From contig NZ_JAIUZM010000001.1 in the NCBI RefSeq assembly GCF_020171345.1, positions 434,001 to 498,000 on the forward strand: DNA of 64,000 nt. The letters run 5' to 3'. Positions 15,615-24,573 of the stretch are shown in pieces. The notes beneath the pieces were generated by a model. It was not told the origin of the DNA. It ran no database searches and saw only the letters and a list, made by a program, of their open reading frames with translations. Positions within the stretch are counted from its first letter, which is position 1; each line of letters opens with the position of its first letter. This DNA is from Microbulbifer agarilyticus (lineage in GTDB: Bacteria; Pseudomonadota; Gammaproteobacteria; Pseudomonadales; Cellvibrionaceae). A program made the position numbers and the translations under genes.

Positions 15615-18326
15615 ATGGCATTAACAGAGCTGTTTAGCGCCCATAGATCCTGTACCACCTGCCCCTATTGCGGCGTGGGATGCGGAGTCGCCGCAACCAG
15701 GGAAACCACCCCTGGCAATCAAGGTGACAAAGAGGATGTGATCCGAATCCAGGGAGACGATCAGCATCCGGCCAACAAAGGTAAACTGTGTGTAAAGGGT
15801 TCTTCCCTTGCGGACACGCTGGGCAACCACGGGCGCCTGTTAAAGCCACAACTCCATGGCGAAGAGTGCGATTGGGAAACTGCACTGGATTTTGCCGCTA
15901 CGAAACTGCGCGAAACGATCAATGAGCACGGCCCGGACTCTGTGGCCTTCTACCTGTCCGGCCAGCTGCTGACCGAAGACTACTACGTAGCCAACAAACT
16001 GATGAAAGGCTACATGGGCACCGCCAACGTCGATACCAATTCGCGCCTGTGCATGTCCTCGGCGGTTGCCGCCTACAAGCGCTCGCTGGGTGCCGACGCG
16101 GTACCCTGCAACTACGAAGACCTCGACGAAGCGGAACTGGTGGTGTTAATCGGTTCTAACGCCGCCTGGACCCATCCGATCCTGTTCCAACGTATGCAGG
16201 CGAGTAACGCCAAGCTTGTCGTCGTCGATCCACGTGGCAGCGCCACCAGCGAAATGGCAGACCTGCACCTGGCCATATCCCCGGGCAGTGATGCTGCACT
16301 GTTTAACGGACTGCTGCATTACCTGGCCGAGTTCGGCGCACTGGATCAGGCGTTTATCGACAACCACACCGAAAACTTTACCGACACCCTGTACGCCGCC
16401 GCAGAGTGGACCCCGGAAAAAGTCGCAGGTCACTGCAGCGTCGAGCTGGAGCAGCTCCTCGAATTCTACGAGCTGTTCCGCAACACCGAAAAAGCCATCA
16501 GTTTTTATTCACAGGGCGTCAACCAGTCCAGCACCGGTACCGACAAGAACAACACCATAATCAATTGCCACCTGGCCACCGGCCGTATTGGTAAGCCGGG
16601 CTGCGGCCCCTTCTCCATCACCGGCCAACCCAATGCCATGGGCGGGCGTGAAGTGGGCGGGCTGGCGAACATGCTCGCCGCGCACATGGACTTTACCGAA
16701 GAGAATATCGACCGTGTCGGTCGCTTCTGGAATGCCAGTAACATGGCCCAGGGGCCGGGTCTAAAAGCGGTTGAGCTGTTTAATGCGGTAGAAAGTGGTC
16801 AGATCAAAGCCGTATGGATTATGGCCACCAACCCGGCGGTGAGCATGCCGGACGCACGCCGCGTCGCGAAAGCGCTGAAGAACTGCCCCACCGTCATCGT
16901 GTCCGACTGTGTTGGCGATACCGACACCGCGCGCTGTGCCGACCTACTGCTGCCCGCCACAACCTGGGGCGAGAAAACCGGCACGGTTACCAACTCCGAA
17001 CGCCGCGTGTCCCGCCAGAAAGGTTTCCTCCCCAAACCCGGCGAAGCCCGCCACGATTGGGAAATTATCTGTGATGTAGCAAAACGCCTGGGCTTCGGTG
17101 AAGCCTTCGACTTCCAGTCGCCCGCGGATATTTTCCGCGAACACGCCGCGCTTTCCGGTTTTGAGAACAACCGCGAACAGGCCCGCCGCGCGTTTGATAT
17201 TTCCGCGCTTGCCAATATCAGCGACCACGAATACGACTTCTTCACCCCGGTACAGTGGCCAGTAAACGCAGATAACCCGCAGGGTACTGCGCGCCTGTTT
17301 AGCGATGGCGATTTCTACACACCCAATGGACGCGCCCGTTTTGTTGCCGTACAGCCACAGAGCCCAAAGCAGGAAACCCGCGACGAATACCCCCTGGTAT
17401 TAAACAGCGGCCGTTTGCGCGACCAGTGGCACACCATGACCCGCACCGGCCGTGCACGCCAGCTGCTGGACCACAGCGAGGCCCCGGAGCTGCATGTGCA
17501 CCCGCAGGAAGCAGAAAAATTTGGTATCCAGGATGAACAGCTGGTGCGCGTGGAAAGCGAAAAAGGCCAGTTCTTCGGCCGCGCCAGAGTCACTCCCAGC
17601 CAGAAGCCCGGCCAACTCTTCGCGCCCATTCACTGGAGCGACAGCCTCGCCCACAACGCCACCGTCAGTGCCCTGGCTATTCCCTTTACCGACCCCTTCT
17701 CTGGTCAACCAGAGCTAAAGCAAGTCGCAGTTAAGGTGGAGCCACTCACCGCGCACAGCTATGCATGCCTGTTACTGCGCACCGAAGCCGCAGAAGAATT
17801 ACACAGCCGCCTGCAAATTGGCGAAGCCAAACTGTTTGAAACCATTCTGCACTGGTACCGGGTACCGGTTGAAGGCGGCTACCGCTTCGAACTGGCATTG
17901 AAAAAACAGCCGGACTGGCAAGCGCTCGCCGACAAACTGTTTAAGCTCGGCGACAAACAACTCAATCGCAAGCAACTGCAGTTACCCAGCGGTGAACGCT
18001 GGCTGCTGCACAGTGAGCTGATGGAATTCCTGGTATTCACCAGCGCCGAATGGCACTCCCTGCCGGACCGCAAGACACTCGAGAATGCGCTACTGGAGCC
18101 ACTGCCCGACGCACCCGCAAAACTACTGCACGACGTCCCTGCCGGCGCACAGATGGTATGCACCTGCCTACAAGTCTCCCGTAAGGAAATCGAAACCGCT
18201 ATCGCAGAGGGCGCCGCCTCGGTAGACGAACTCGGTGAGCTACTGGGTTGCGGCACCAACTGCGGCTCCTGTAAGCCGGAGATCTCCGCACTGCTCAATA
18301 CCAACCTTGCAGTCGCCGTCGGCTAG
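15615..18326 (+). CDS. nasA: Assimilatory nitrate reductase catalytic subunit
   Basis: NasA reduces nitrate to nitrite in the cytosol. The 903-aa protein has the N-terminal [4Fe-4S] motif CPYCGVGC (16-23) with a fourth Cys in GKLCVKG, a Mo-bis-MGD-binding body (YLSGQLLTEDYYVANKLMKG, DTNSRLCMSSAV, QPNAMGGREVGGLANML, LVLNSGRLRDQWHTMTRTG), and an extra C-terminal BFD-like [2Fe-2S] domain (CTCLQVSRKEIE ... CGTNCGSCKPEI). The extra cluster is typical of NasA and suggests electron delivery by a reductase or ferredoxin not encoded next to it. The open frame extends back to 15510 inside nirD, but ATG 15615 fits the family start. MobA, ModA-like and MoeA genes nearby would supply its cofactor. Confidence 0.95.
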   Translation: MALTELFSAHRSCTTCPYCGVGCGVAATRETTPGNQGDKEDVIRIQGDDQHPANKGKLCVKGSSLADTLGNHGRLLKPQLHGEECDWETALDFAATKLRETINEHGPDSVAFYLSGQLLTEDYYVANKLMKGYMGTANVDTNSRLCMSSAVAAYKRSLGADAVPCNYEDLDEAELVVLIGSNAAWTHPILFQRMQASNAKLVVVDPRGSATSEMADLHLAISPGSDAALFNGLLHYLAEFGALDQAFIDNHTENFTDTLYAAAEWTPEKVAGHCSVELEQLLEFYELFRNTEKAISFYSQGVNQSSTGTDKNNTIINCHLATGRIGKPGCGPFSITGQPNAMGGREVGGLANMLAAHMDFTEENIDRVGRFWNASNMAQGPGLKAVELFNAVESGQIKAVWIMATNPAVSMPDARRVAKALKNCPTVIVSDCVGDTDTARCADLLLPATTWGEKTGTVTNSERRVSRQKGFLPKPGEARHDWEIICDVAKRLGFGEAFDFQSPADIFREHAALSGFENNREQARRAFDISALANISDHEYDFFTPVQWPVNADNPQGTARLFSDGDFYTPNGRARFVAVQPQSPKQETRDEYPLVLNSGRLRDQWHTMTRTGRARQLLDHSEAPELHVHPQEAEKFGIQDEQLVRVESEKGQFFGRARVTPSQKPGQLFAPIHWSDSLAHNATVSALAIPFTDPFSGQPELKQVAVKVEPLTAHSYACLLLRTEAAEELHSRLQIGEAKLFETILHWYRVPVEGGYRFELALKKQPDWQALADKLFKLGDKQLNRKQLQLPSGERWLLHSELMEFLVFTSAEWHSLPDRKTLENALLEPLPDAPAKLLHDVPAGAQMVCTCLQVSRKEIETAIAEGAASVDELGELLGCGTNCGSCKPEISALLNTNLAVAVG

Positions 18327-18371
18327 ACTGGTTTCTCCGAAACCGTCGACGACCCACTAACTTAATGCGAA

Positions 18372-18483
18372 GGCAAAGTGCCGGGGATGGGTTTTCGAAA
18401 GCGTCGGCGACATGGACGTCGCCGACGCAGCCTACAGGGATGTACTTGTGGCGGTTTCGAAAACCCATCCCCGGCGCTTTGCC
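18372..18483 (+). repeat. Structured 112-nt element, copy B
   Basis: Arms of 29 nt (18372-18400 and 18455-18483) pair at 28 positions plus one G-T wobble. The inner 20 bp (CCGGGGATGGGTTTTCGAAA) are perfect. The 54-nt core has GCGTCGGCGAC-ATGGAC-GTCGCCGACGC (11 perfect bp) and then TACA-GGGA-TGTA. The right flank GCCACACAACCAG and the left flank GCGAA recur at copy C. It lies between nasA and moeA, 45 nt after the nasA stop. Confidence 0.85.
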
Positions 18484-18633
18484 GCCACACAACCAGTCAA
18501 GTAAGTACCACCTACCTCCGGGCAACGAGCCCAAACCACCCCTACCCATATCCCAAGCCCCCCCAAATACTTGAACCCACAGCCCTTAGAAAGCTATCTT
18601 GCAACTCAAGTCGACAAAGAAAAGGCGAGCTTC

Positions 18634-19887
18634 ATGTCCGATGTCTGTGCACAAAATGGTCTGCGTTCCGTAGAAACCGCCAAACAGATGCTGATCGATA
18701 GCATCGAGCCCATTACCGCAACAGAGACAATCCCCCTCGCTCAGGCATGCGGCCGGGTGCTGGCTGAACCGGTACTGGCAGCGCTAGACCTACCCCCTTG
18801 CGACAACTCCGCCATGGACGGCTACGCCCTGTGCGGGGACCACCATAGTTATACCCTGATCGGCAAAAGCCTCGCCGGGCACCCCTTCAACGGCGCACTC
18901 GAACCCGGCCAGGCCACCCGCATCACCACCGGCGCCGCCGTACCTGCCGGCGCCGACCGCGTACAGATGCAGGAAAATTGCAGCATTGAAGCCGACCAGC
19001 TCACCATGAGCCGCCCCGCCAGGCCCGGCGAAAATATTCGCCGCCGGGGCGAAGACGTCCACACCGGCCAAAGCCTGGTGCCGGTAGGTGCAAAAATTAA
19101 AGTCCCACACATCGCCCTGCTCGCCGGCGCCGGTGTGGCGGAAATCATCGTACACCGCAAACTGAAAGCCGCCCTGCTTTCCATCGGCGATGAACTCAAG
19201 CCCATCGGCACCCCAGTATCTGAACTCGGCGACGGCGACATTTACGATAGCAACCGCATTGCCCTGCACGCCGCACTGGAACAACTGGGTGTCGACATCC
19301 TCGACCTCGGCTGCTGGCCAGACCAACCGGAAACAATCCGCGAGGCATTTGTCGAGGCCCGGGACAACGCCGACTTCGTGATTACCAGCGGCGGCGTATC
19401 CGTGGGCGAAGCCGACTTCACCAAAACCGTATTACAGGAACTCGGCGAAATCGGCTTCTGGAAACTCGCCATCAAACCGGGCAAACCCTTCGCCTTCGGC
19501 CGCCTGCCCAAGGATCAGGGCGAAACGCTGTTCTTCGGCCTGCCCGGCAACCCCGTTTCTGCGATTGTCACGCTGGATCAGCTGGTGGTACCGGCGCTGG
19601 AAAAACTGCGGGGCACTTCCGCAGAGCACCGCCACCCACCGCTTCAGACACGCGCGCGCCTATTGAACAACATTCGCAAGCGCCCTGGCCGCACCGACTA
19701 CCAACGCGGCTTTACCTATTGCGACAGCGACGGTATTCAGGTGGTGGAAACCCGAGGCATTCAGGGCAGCCACATTCTCTCAGGCTTCGCCGCCGCCAAC
19801 TGTTTTGTGGTGCTGCCCCGTGAAGGTGGTGATTGTGAGACCGGCGACTGGGTCACCATAGAACCGTTCAACGCGCCGCTAAAATAG
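18634..19887 (+). CDS. moeA: Molybdopterin molybdenumtransferase
   Basis: MoeA inserts molybdate into adenylylated molybdopterin. The 417-aa protein shows VLAALDLPPCDNSAMDGYAL split around residues 45-65 (the NSAMDGYA signature), TTGAAVPAGADRVQMQE, ENIRRRGEDV, SGGVSVGEADFT and FFGLPGNPVSAIVT, all MoeA landmarks. The frame is open from TTG 18571, but ATG 18634 gives the usual length (E. coli 411), and the earlier codons have no counterpart. It follows nasA on the same strand after repeat copy B, so it may be read from its own weak promoter. Its function complements the neighbouring Mo enzyme. Confidence 0.93.
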   Translation: MSDVCAQNGLRSVETAKQMLIDSIEPITATETIPLAQACGRVLAEPVLAALDLPPCDNSAMDGYALCGDHHSYTLIGKSLAGHPFNGALEPGQATRITTGAAVPAGADRVQMQENCSIEADQLTMSRPARPGENIRRRGEDVHTGQSLVPVGAKIKVPHIALLAGAGVAEIIVHRKLKAALLSIGDELKPIGTPVSELGDGDIYDSNRIALHAALEQLGVDILDLGCWPDQPETIREAFVEARDNADFVITSGGVSVGEADFTKTVLQELGEIGFWKLAIKPGKPFAFGRLPKDQGETLFFGLPGNPVSAIVTLDQLVVPALEKLRGTSAEHRHPPLQTRARLLNNIRKRPGRTDYQRGFTYCDSDGIQVVETRGIQGSHILSGFAAANCFVVLPREGGDCETGDWVTIEPFNAPLK

Positions 19888-19958
19888 ACCCGCGGCGCCG
19901 ATGCTATACTCCGCGGCCTGAAATGCTCTCCGTCTAAAACAACTCCACAAGAAGTACC

Positions 19959-20645
19959 ATGAGCCGCAGCCGCTACGAGAAATTTAAACAGGTGCTCCGC
20001 CAGCGCCAGCACGACATGACCCTGCTCACCGACCAGGTGCACAAGGGCCAGAACATCTCCGCCATGCTGCGCACCGCCGACGCTGTCGGCATCCCCGAAA
20101 TCCATATGGTGCAACCCAGCTACGGCCACCTGCTGTATCACAACACCGCCGGTGGCAGCGGCCGCTTCACCGGCAATGCCGTCTACCCCGATATCGAATC
20201 CGGCATGGTCGAACTCAAGAACCGCGGCATGCACCTTTATGCTGCGCACTGGTCCGACCGTGCCATCGACTTTCGCGCAGCCGACTACACCAAGCCCTTT
20301 GCCCTGATCATGGGTGCCGAAAAACAGGGTCTGAGCGATTACGCCGCAGAGTTTGCCGACGACCATGTCACCATTCCCATTATTGGTATGGTTGAGAGTT
20401 ACAACGTGAGCGTGGCCGCTGCGATCATTCTGCAAGAGGCGATGCATCAGCGCCAAAAAGCCGGCATGTATGAAGATAAGGTGCTGGATGAAGAAGATCC
20501 GGCCATCAAAGATATTCTGTTCCGCTGGATGCATCCGAAAATGGTGAAGTACTGCGAGAAGCACAACTTGCCATTTCCGGAACTAGATGAAGACGGCGAT
20601 ATCATTCCACCGAAAGACCTGAAGTACCGACAGCCCGGCCAATAG
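19959..20645 (+). CDS. trmH: tRNA (guanosine(18)-2'-O)-methyltransferase
   Basis: A 228-aa SPOUT-class methyltransferase. N-terminal YEKFKQVLRQRQHDMTLL is typical of TrmH. The motif-1-like QNISAMLRTADAVGIPEIHM and the knot motifs FALIMGAEKQGLS and IPIIGMVESYNVSVAAAI form the SAM-binding trefoil region. The C-terminal extension with acidic residues also fits TrmH (E. coli 229 aa). It lies 71 nt after moeA; a TATACT sequence in the gap (19909) could be a -10 box but no good -35 is seen. It would act on tRNA position G18 in the cytosol. Confidence 0.9.
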   Translation: MSRSRYEKFKQVLRQRQHDMTLLTDQVHKGQNISAMLRTADAVGIPEIHMVQPSYGHLLYHNTAGGSGRFTGNAVYPDIESGMVELKNRGMHLYAAHWSDRAIDFRAADYTKPFALIMGAEKQGLSDYAAEFADDHVTIPIIGMVESYNVSVAAAIILQEAMHQRQKAGMYEDKVLDEEDPAIKDILFRWMHPKMVKYCEKHNLPFPELDEDGDIIPPKDLKYRQPGQ

Positions 20646-20663
20646 CAAACGGCTCGACGCGAA

Positions 20664-20775
20664 GGCGACGTAGCGGGCGAGGGTGTTCAGGAGCGTCGGC
20701 GACAGGGACGTCGCCGACGCAGTGTACATGGATGTACTTGCAACGGTCCTGAACACCCTCGCCCGCTGCTTCGCC
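20664..20775 (+). repeat. Structured 112-nt element, copy C
   Basis: Arms of 29 nt (20664-20692 and 20747-20775): the inner 20 bp (GCGGGCGAGGGTGTTCAGGA) are perfect and 7 of the outer 9 match. The 54-nt core has the same 11-bp hairpin as copy B with loop AGGGAC, then GTACA-TGGA-TGTAC. Eight of the 20 inner arm pairs differ from copy B and all stay paired. Flanks GCGAA (left) and GCCACACAACCAG (right) are shared with B. It lies 18 nt after the trmH stop. Confidence 0.85.
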
Positions 20776-20878
20776 GCCACACAACCAGCAAGCCACCGCG
20801 GCCCATTGCGCCCCCTCCCCTATCCAACTAACCTTGGCTCACTATTTCCAAGACCAAGCATTCCTCAGGGAGGACGCA

Positions 20879-21607
20879 ATGCATACCGAAGCAATCGAAT
20901 ACTATATCGACGACGAGTCCTTTACCGGCTACCTGGCCTACGACGACAGCATTGAAGGCGAGCGCCCCGCTATCCTCCTGCTGCACGAATGGTGGGGCAT
21001 GAATGACTTCACCCGCGAAGAAGCCGAACGCCTCGCCGCCGAAGGGTTCACCGCCTTCGCCCTCGATATGTACGGCACCGGAGTAAGCGCCGACAACCCC
21101 AGCGACGCCGGCGCCCTGATGACCAAAACCATCGAAACCGAAGGCGCACCGCTGAAACGCTTCCAGGCCGCCCTCGACCTCATCAACGCCCACCCAACCG
21201 TGCAAGCAGGCCAGGTCGCTGCCCAGGGTTACTGCTTCGGCGGCGCCGTTGCCCTCACCATGGCCCGCCTCGGTCTGCCACTCAAAGGCGTTGTTAGCTT
21301 CCACGGCGCGCTGGAAAGCGACATCAAAGTAAAAGCCGGTGACATCACTGCCGAGCTGCAGGTCTATACCGGTGGCGACGACGCCATGATCCCCGCAGAG
21401 CACGTGGCCAATTTTGTACAGGAAATGCAAACCGCCGGCGTGCGCTTCGACGTAACCAGCTACCCTGGTGTACAACACGGCTTCACCAACCCGGCGGCTA
21501 CCGCGCGTGGTGAAAAATTTGGCATCCCGTTGAAATACGATGAAGCGGCCGCCAACGACGCCTACGAAGGTGCCGTAAACTTCTACAACAAAATCTTCCA
21601 GCAGTAA
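20879..21607 (+). CDS. Dienelactone hydrolase family alpha/beta-hydrolase
   Basis: A 242-aa cytosolic hydrolase of the dienelactone hydrolase family. The nucleophile elbow GYCFGGAV carries the catalytic Cys, VQHGFTN the His, and GGDDAMIP probably the Asp of the triad. HEWWGMNDFTREEAERLAAEG is the family's conserved N-terminal block. The frame is open from 20834, but the strong GGGAGGA site (20868-20874) places the start at ATG 20879. It stands alone between repeat copy C and an ABC exporter. No aromatic-degradation genes are nearby, so the substrate is unknown; many such proteins are general carboxymethylenebutenolidase-like enzymes. Confidence 0.88.
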   Translation: MHTEAIEYYIDDESFTGYLAYDDSIEGERPAILLLHEWWGMNDFTREEAERLAAEGFTAFALDMYGTGVSADNPSDAGALMTKTIETEGAPLKRFQAALDLINAHPTVQAGQVAAQGYCFGGAVALTMARLGLPLKGVVSFHGALESDIKVKAGDITAELQVYTGGDDAMIPAEHVANFVQEMQTAGVRFDVTSYPGVQHGFTNPAATARGEKFGIPLKYDEAAANDAYEGAVNFYNKIFQQ

Positions 21608-21727
21608 GTACTGCCTCCCGCCCTTCCCTATTTCATCATTTGGGGCGGCTGGCAGTGGCGGCCGCCTTACCCTTCAGGGACAATAGCCACTGCATTCTGC
21701 ACTGCCAGTCATTCCAAAGGGGGAAGC

Positions 21728-22675
21728 GTGCAACCCATCATTTCAATCACCGGCGTGGGCAAAACCTACGCCGGAGGTTTTACCGCGCTCAAGTCTGTCG
21801 ATCTTGAGATTAATTCCGGCGAGATCTTCGCTTTACTCGGCCCCAATGGCGCCGGCAAAACCACGCTGATCAGCATCATCTGTGGCATCGTCAATCCAAC
21901 CAGCGGGCGGGTCACCGCCGACGGCCACGATATCCAGCGAGAATTCCGCGCGGCGCGCAGTAAGATCGGCCTGGTACCTCAGGAGCTTTCTACCGACTCC
22001 TTCGAGAGCGTATGGAACACCGTCAGCTTTAGTCGTGGCCTATTTGGCAAAGCGCCCAACCCCCAACATATTGAAAATATCCTGCGTCAACTGTCCCTGT
22101 GGGATAAAAAAGACAGCAAAATCATGGCGCTATCCGGTGGCATGAAGCGCCGTCTGATGATCGCCAAGGCGTTATCTCATGAACCCTCGATCCTGTTCCT
22201 CGACGAACCGACCGCCGGTGTGGATGTGGAATTGCGTCGCGACATGTGGGAAATGGTACGCGGCCTGCGTGAAAGTGGTGTAACCATCATACTGACGACC
22301 CACTACATCGAAGAAGCCGAAGAAATGGCAGACCGTATCGGCGTGATCAATCATGGCGAACTGGTGCTGGTAGAGGAAAAGCACGAGCTGATGCAAAAGC
22401 TCGGCAAGAAACAGCTGACCATCCACCTGCAAAACCCGATCAGCGAACTGCCGGAAGAACTCAAAGAGTTTGAACTGGATATCGCCGACGAAGGTAATCA
22501 ACTGATTTACACCTTCGACACGCAGCACGAGCACACCGGCATCGCCACCCTGCTGCGCGCACTCAACCAGCAGGGTATGGAGTTTAAGGACCTGCACTCC
22601 AGCGAAAGCTCGCTGGAAGAAATTTTCGTCAGCCTGGTGCACCAGAACCAGGATGAACGCCAAAGTGCCGGGTAA
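21728..22675 (+). CDS. ABC-2 exporter ATP-binding protein (YadG-like)
   Basis: A 315-aa ATPase. Walker A is GPNGAGKTT (near residue 39), the Q-loop lies in [15 protein letters not shown], the signature is [16 protein letters not shown], and Walker B is [12 protein letters not shown], followed by the H-loop [19 protein letters not shown]-terminal part of about 90 residues after the core is typical of YadG/CcmA-like ATPases. The start is GTG 21728, with GGGGGAAG before it. The gene is 30 nt ahead of its permease. Substrate is not predictable; no tailoring or biosynthetic genes are nearby. Confidence 0.9.
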   Translation: MQPIISITGVGKTYAGGFTALKSVDLEINSGEIFALLGPNGAGKTTLISIICGIVNPTSGRVTADGHDIQREFRAARSKIGLVPQELSTDSFESVWNTVSFSRGLFGKAPNPQHIENILRQLSLWDKKDSKIMALSGGMKRRLMIAKALSHEPSILFLDEPTAGVDVELRRDMWEMVRGLRESGVTIILTTHYIEEAEEMADRIGVINHGELVLVEEKHELMQKLGKKQLTIHLQNPISELPEELKEFELDIADEGNQLIYTFDTQHEHTGIATLLRALNQQGMEFKDLHSSESSLEEIFVSLVHQNQDERQSAG

Positions 22676-22705
22676 AAATAGCCGGGTGAAAGAGGAAGTA
22701 GCAAC

Positions 22706-23467
22706 GTGAATATTTATGGCATCCGCGCCATCTACCAGTTCGAAATGGCCCGCACCGGCCGTACCCTGATGCAAAGCATCGCCTGGCCGGTCATTTCCAC
22801 CTGTCTGTACTTTATCGTGTTCGGCACGGCCATCGGCAGCCGCCTGGGAGAAATCGAAGGCGTCAGCTACGGGGCGTTTATTATTCCCGGGCTGATCATG
22901 CTATCGCTGTTATCGGAGAGTATTTCGAATGCCTCCTTCGGCATCTTTTTTCCGAAGTTCTCGGGTACGATTTATGAAGTGCTATCGGCGCCGGTGTCCG
23001 CGTTTGAAATTGTGGCCGGCTATGTGGGTGCCGCAGCAACTAAGTCTGTGGTCATCGGCATCCTGATTTTGATCACCGCGCGCTTTTTTGTGGACTATGA
23101 AATCGCCCATCCATTCTGGATGTTCGGATTTCTGTTGTTAACCGCGATCACTTTCAGCATGTTCGGTTTTATCATCGGTATCTGGGCCGACGACTTCCAG
23201 AAACTGCAGATAATCCCATTGATGGTCATCACGCCCCTCACATTTCTCGGCGGAGCCTTTTACTCCATCAATATGTTGCCGGAGTTCTGGCAGAAGGTAA
23301 CCCTGTTTAACCCCGTGGTGTACCTGATCAGCGGTTTCCGCTGGGCGTTCTACGGAGTGTCCGATGTCAATGTGGGGATAAGTCTGGGGATGACCCTGTT
23401 TTTCCTGTTCGCCTGCCTAGCTGGTATCTGGTGGATTTTCCGCACCGGCTACAAGATTCGCTCCTGA
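22706..23467 (+). CDS. ABC-2 type exporter permease (YadH-like)
   Basis: A 253-aa inner-membrane permease with six predicted helices. It contains [39 protein letters not shown] (split here only for description), a hallmark stretch of the YadH/NodJ group, and [20 protein letters not shown] towards the C-terminus. The start is GTG 22706 after AGAGGAAG. It pairs with the ATPase just upstream, and the unit ends at a strong terminator. The partner order and sizes match E. coli yadG-yadH, whose substrate is also unknown. Confidence 0.88.
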   Translation: MNIYGIRAIYQFEMARTGRTLMQSIAWPVISTCLYFIVFGTAIGSRLGEIEGVSYGAFIIPGLIMLSLLSESISNASFGIFFPKFSGTIYEVLSAPVSAFEIVAGYVGAAATKSVVIGILILITARFFVDYEIAHPFWMFGFLLLTAITFSMFGFIIGIWADDFQKLQIIPLMVITPLTFLGGAFYSINMLPEFWQKVTLFNPVVYLISGFRWAFYGVSDVNVGISLGMTLFFLFACLAGIWWIFRTGYKIRS

Positions 23468-23483
23468 TCCAATCGGCAGCAAC

Positions 23484-23515
23484 AAAAAAGCCCGCGTTTT
23501 TTTCGCGGGCTTTTT
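23484..23515. terminator. Bidirectional intrinsic terminator
   Basis: A-tract, GCCCGCG, a T7 loop, CGCGGGC and a T-tract. The symmetrical A and T runs let it serve both the ABC exporter (plus strand) and tetR (minus strand). Confidence 0.9.
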
Positions 23516-23530
23516 ACATTCTGGTCTCTG

Positions 23531-23588
23531 CCGATTGCTTATACGGACTGCTTATGCCGACTGCTTATTCCGACTGCTTATTCCGACT
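23531..23588. repeat. 13-nt tandem repeat reaching into the tetR stop region
   Basis: Four and a half copies of a 13-nt unit close to CCGACTGCTTATT (23531, 23544, 23557, 23570, partial at 23583). The last two full copies are identical. The tetR stop codon (complement of TTA at 23578-23580) lies in the fourth copy, so the repeat number could shift the regulator's last residues. Confidence 0.75.
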
Positions 23589-24234
23589 GATAGGCACGCA
23601 TAAACACGCGCACGACTTCCGTCACATGCTGGGCGATTTCCTCCCGCGACGGTGGCGCGGCACAACCAATGATGATCTGAATGTGGGTGCAGCCACCCTG
23701 TAACATGCCAAAAAACACTTCAGCGGCCCGTTCCGGGTCCGGCACTTGCATCTGACCAAGCTCCACCGCCCGATTAAGGAAGCGAATCATCTCATTGCGT
23801 GTGCGCACCGGGCCGGCCTCATAGAACAGGTTGGCCATGGTCTGGTCCTGAGCCCCCACCGCACTGATTAATCGCATCAGCTGCAGTGAATCTTCGTGGT
23901 AGAGCATCTCTAGAAACGCTTCGCCAATCGCCTGCAGCCTGGACGACAGCTGCGCGCTCGCGTCCAGGGTAAACATTGCCTCCGGCATCTGACTACCGCA
24001 CTTGGCCTCTACCGCTGCGCAAAACAGCGTTTCCTTGTCGGAGAAGTGACTGTACACCGTCAGCTTGGAAACACCGGCCTGCGCCGCCACCGCGTCCATG
24101 CTGGTACCGGTAAAGCCGTGGGCAAGAAACAGGGTCTTGGCCGCATTCAGGATCGCCTGTCGTTTGACGGGGTCCTTGGGGCGACCGCGGCTGACTGGTG
24201 CGTCGGTCGAACTGGATAGATTCTGTTCACTCAT
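23578..24234 (-). CDS. TetR/AcrR family transcriptional regulator
   Basis: A 218-aa repressor-type protein. The N-terminal DNA-binding domain is clear: RQAILNAAKTLFLAHGFTGT, then TSMDAVAAQAGVSKLTVYSHF (helix-turn-helix) and SDKETLF. The C-terminal ligand domain resembles the TetR_C group found with efflux pumps (LMRLISAVGAQDQTMANLFYEAG). A low-complexity N-terminal extension (SSSTDAPVSRGRPKDP) precedes it. It is divergent from the RND pump genes, which is the usual layout for a local repressor of an efflux operon; that regulation is inferred. Its 3' end lies inside a tandem repeat. Confidence 0.88.
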   Translation of the reverse strand: MSEQNLSSSTDAPVSRGRPKDPVKRQAILNAAKTLFLAHGFTGTSMDAVAAQAGVSKLTVYSHFSDKETLFCAAVEAKCGSQMPEAMFTLDASAQLSSRLQAIGEAFLEMLYHEDSLQLMRLISAVGAQDQTMANLFYEAGPVRTRNEMIRFLNRAVELGQMQVPDPERAAEVFFGMLQGGCTHIQIIIGCAAPPSREEIAQHVTEVVRVFMRAYQSE

Positions 24235-24573
24235 GGTTCTAGTTCATTGCCGTCGTGCTCGTGCACTTCCCGCTATTCGAGCAGCCGGGTCGGTCATTCA
24301 GGTTGAAGTACGCGCTCGCCTCCACCGAATTAGTGGACTCACGAGTTTAATATACTTACTATACTCTTCAGTTCATTAAAGGCCAGTTTACTACAGGCTT
24401 GGCCACTCAAGCTCAAATCGAACGCTTCCATATCGTGACAGATATCCTGATAGGTATCTTGATAGGTAGCAATGGGCGCCGTTGTGGCGTGGTAGACAAC
24501 TGTACCAGTTTCCACAGTGATCCCCACCACCTGTCACCACGGCGCCCAGTGATTCACAAGGAATGAGGTACTC
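24235..24573. promoter_or_regulatory. Divergent tetR / RND promoter region
   Basis: 339 nt without a gene. An AT-rich block holds TATACT-TAC-TATACT (24351-24365), two identical hexamers that could be overlapping -10 boxes or a TetR-family operator. Further on, GATAGGTA is repeated at about 24450 and 24461. A dimeric operator is expected here but I see no clean palindrome. Confidence 0.4.

Noticed and set aside
18372-18483. Reading the structured elements as ordinary rho-independent terminators
   Set aside because: No T-tract follows either arm in any copy, and the conserved two-hairpin core and flanks are not explained by termination alone.
10338-20775. Reading the structured elements as a CRISPR array, integron attC sites or an insertion sequence
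   Set aside because: Copies are kilobases apart and lack spacers; the stems vary while the core is fixed, the reverse of attC sites; no transposase is present.
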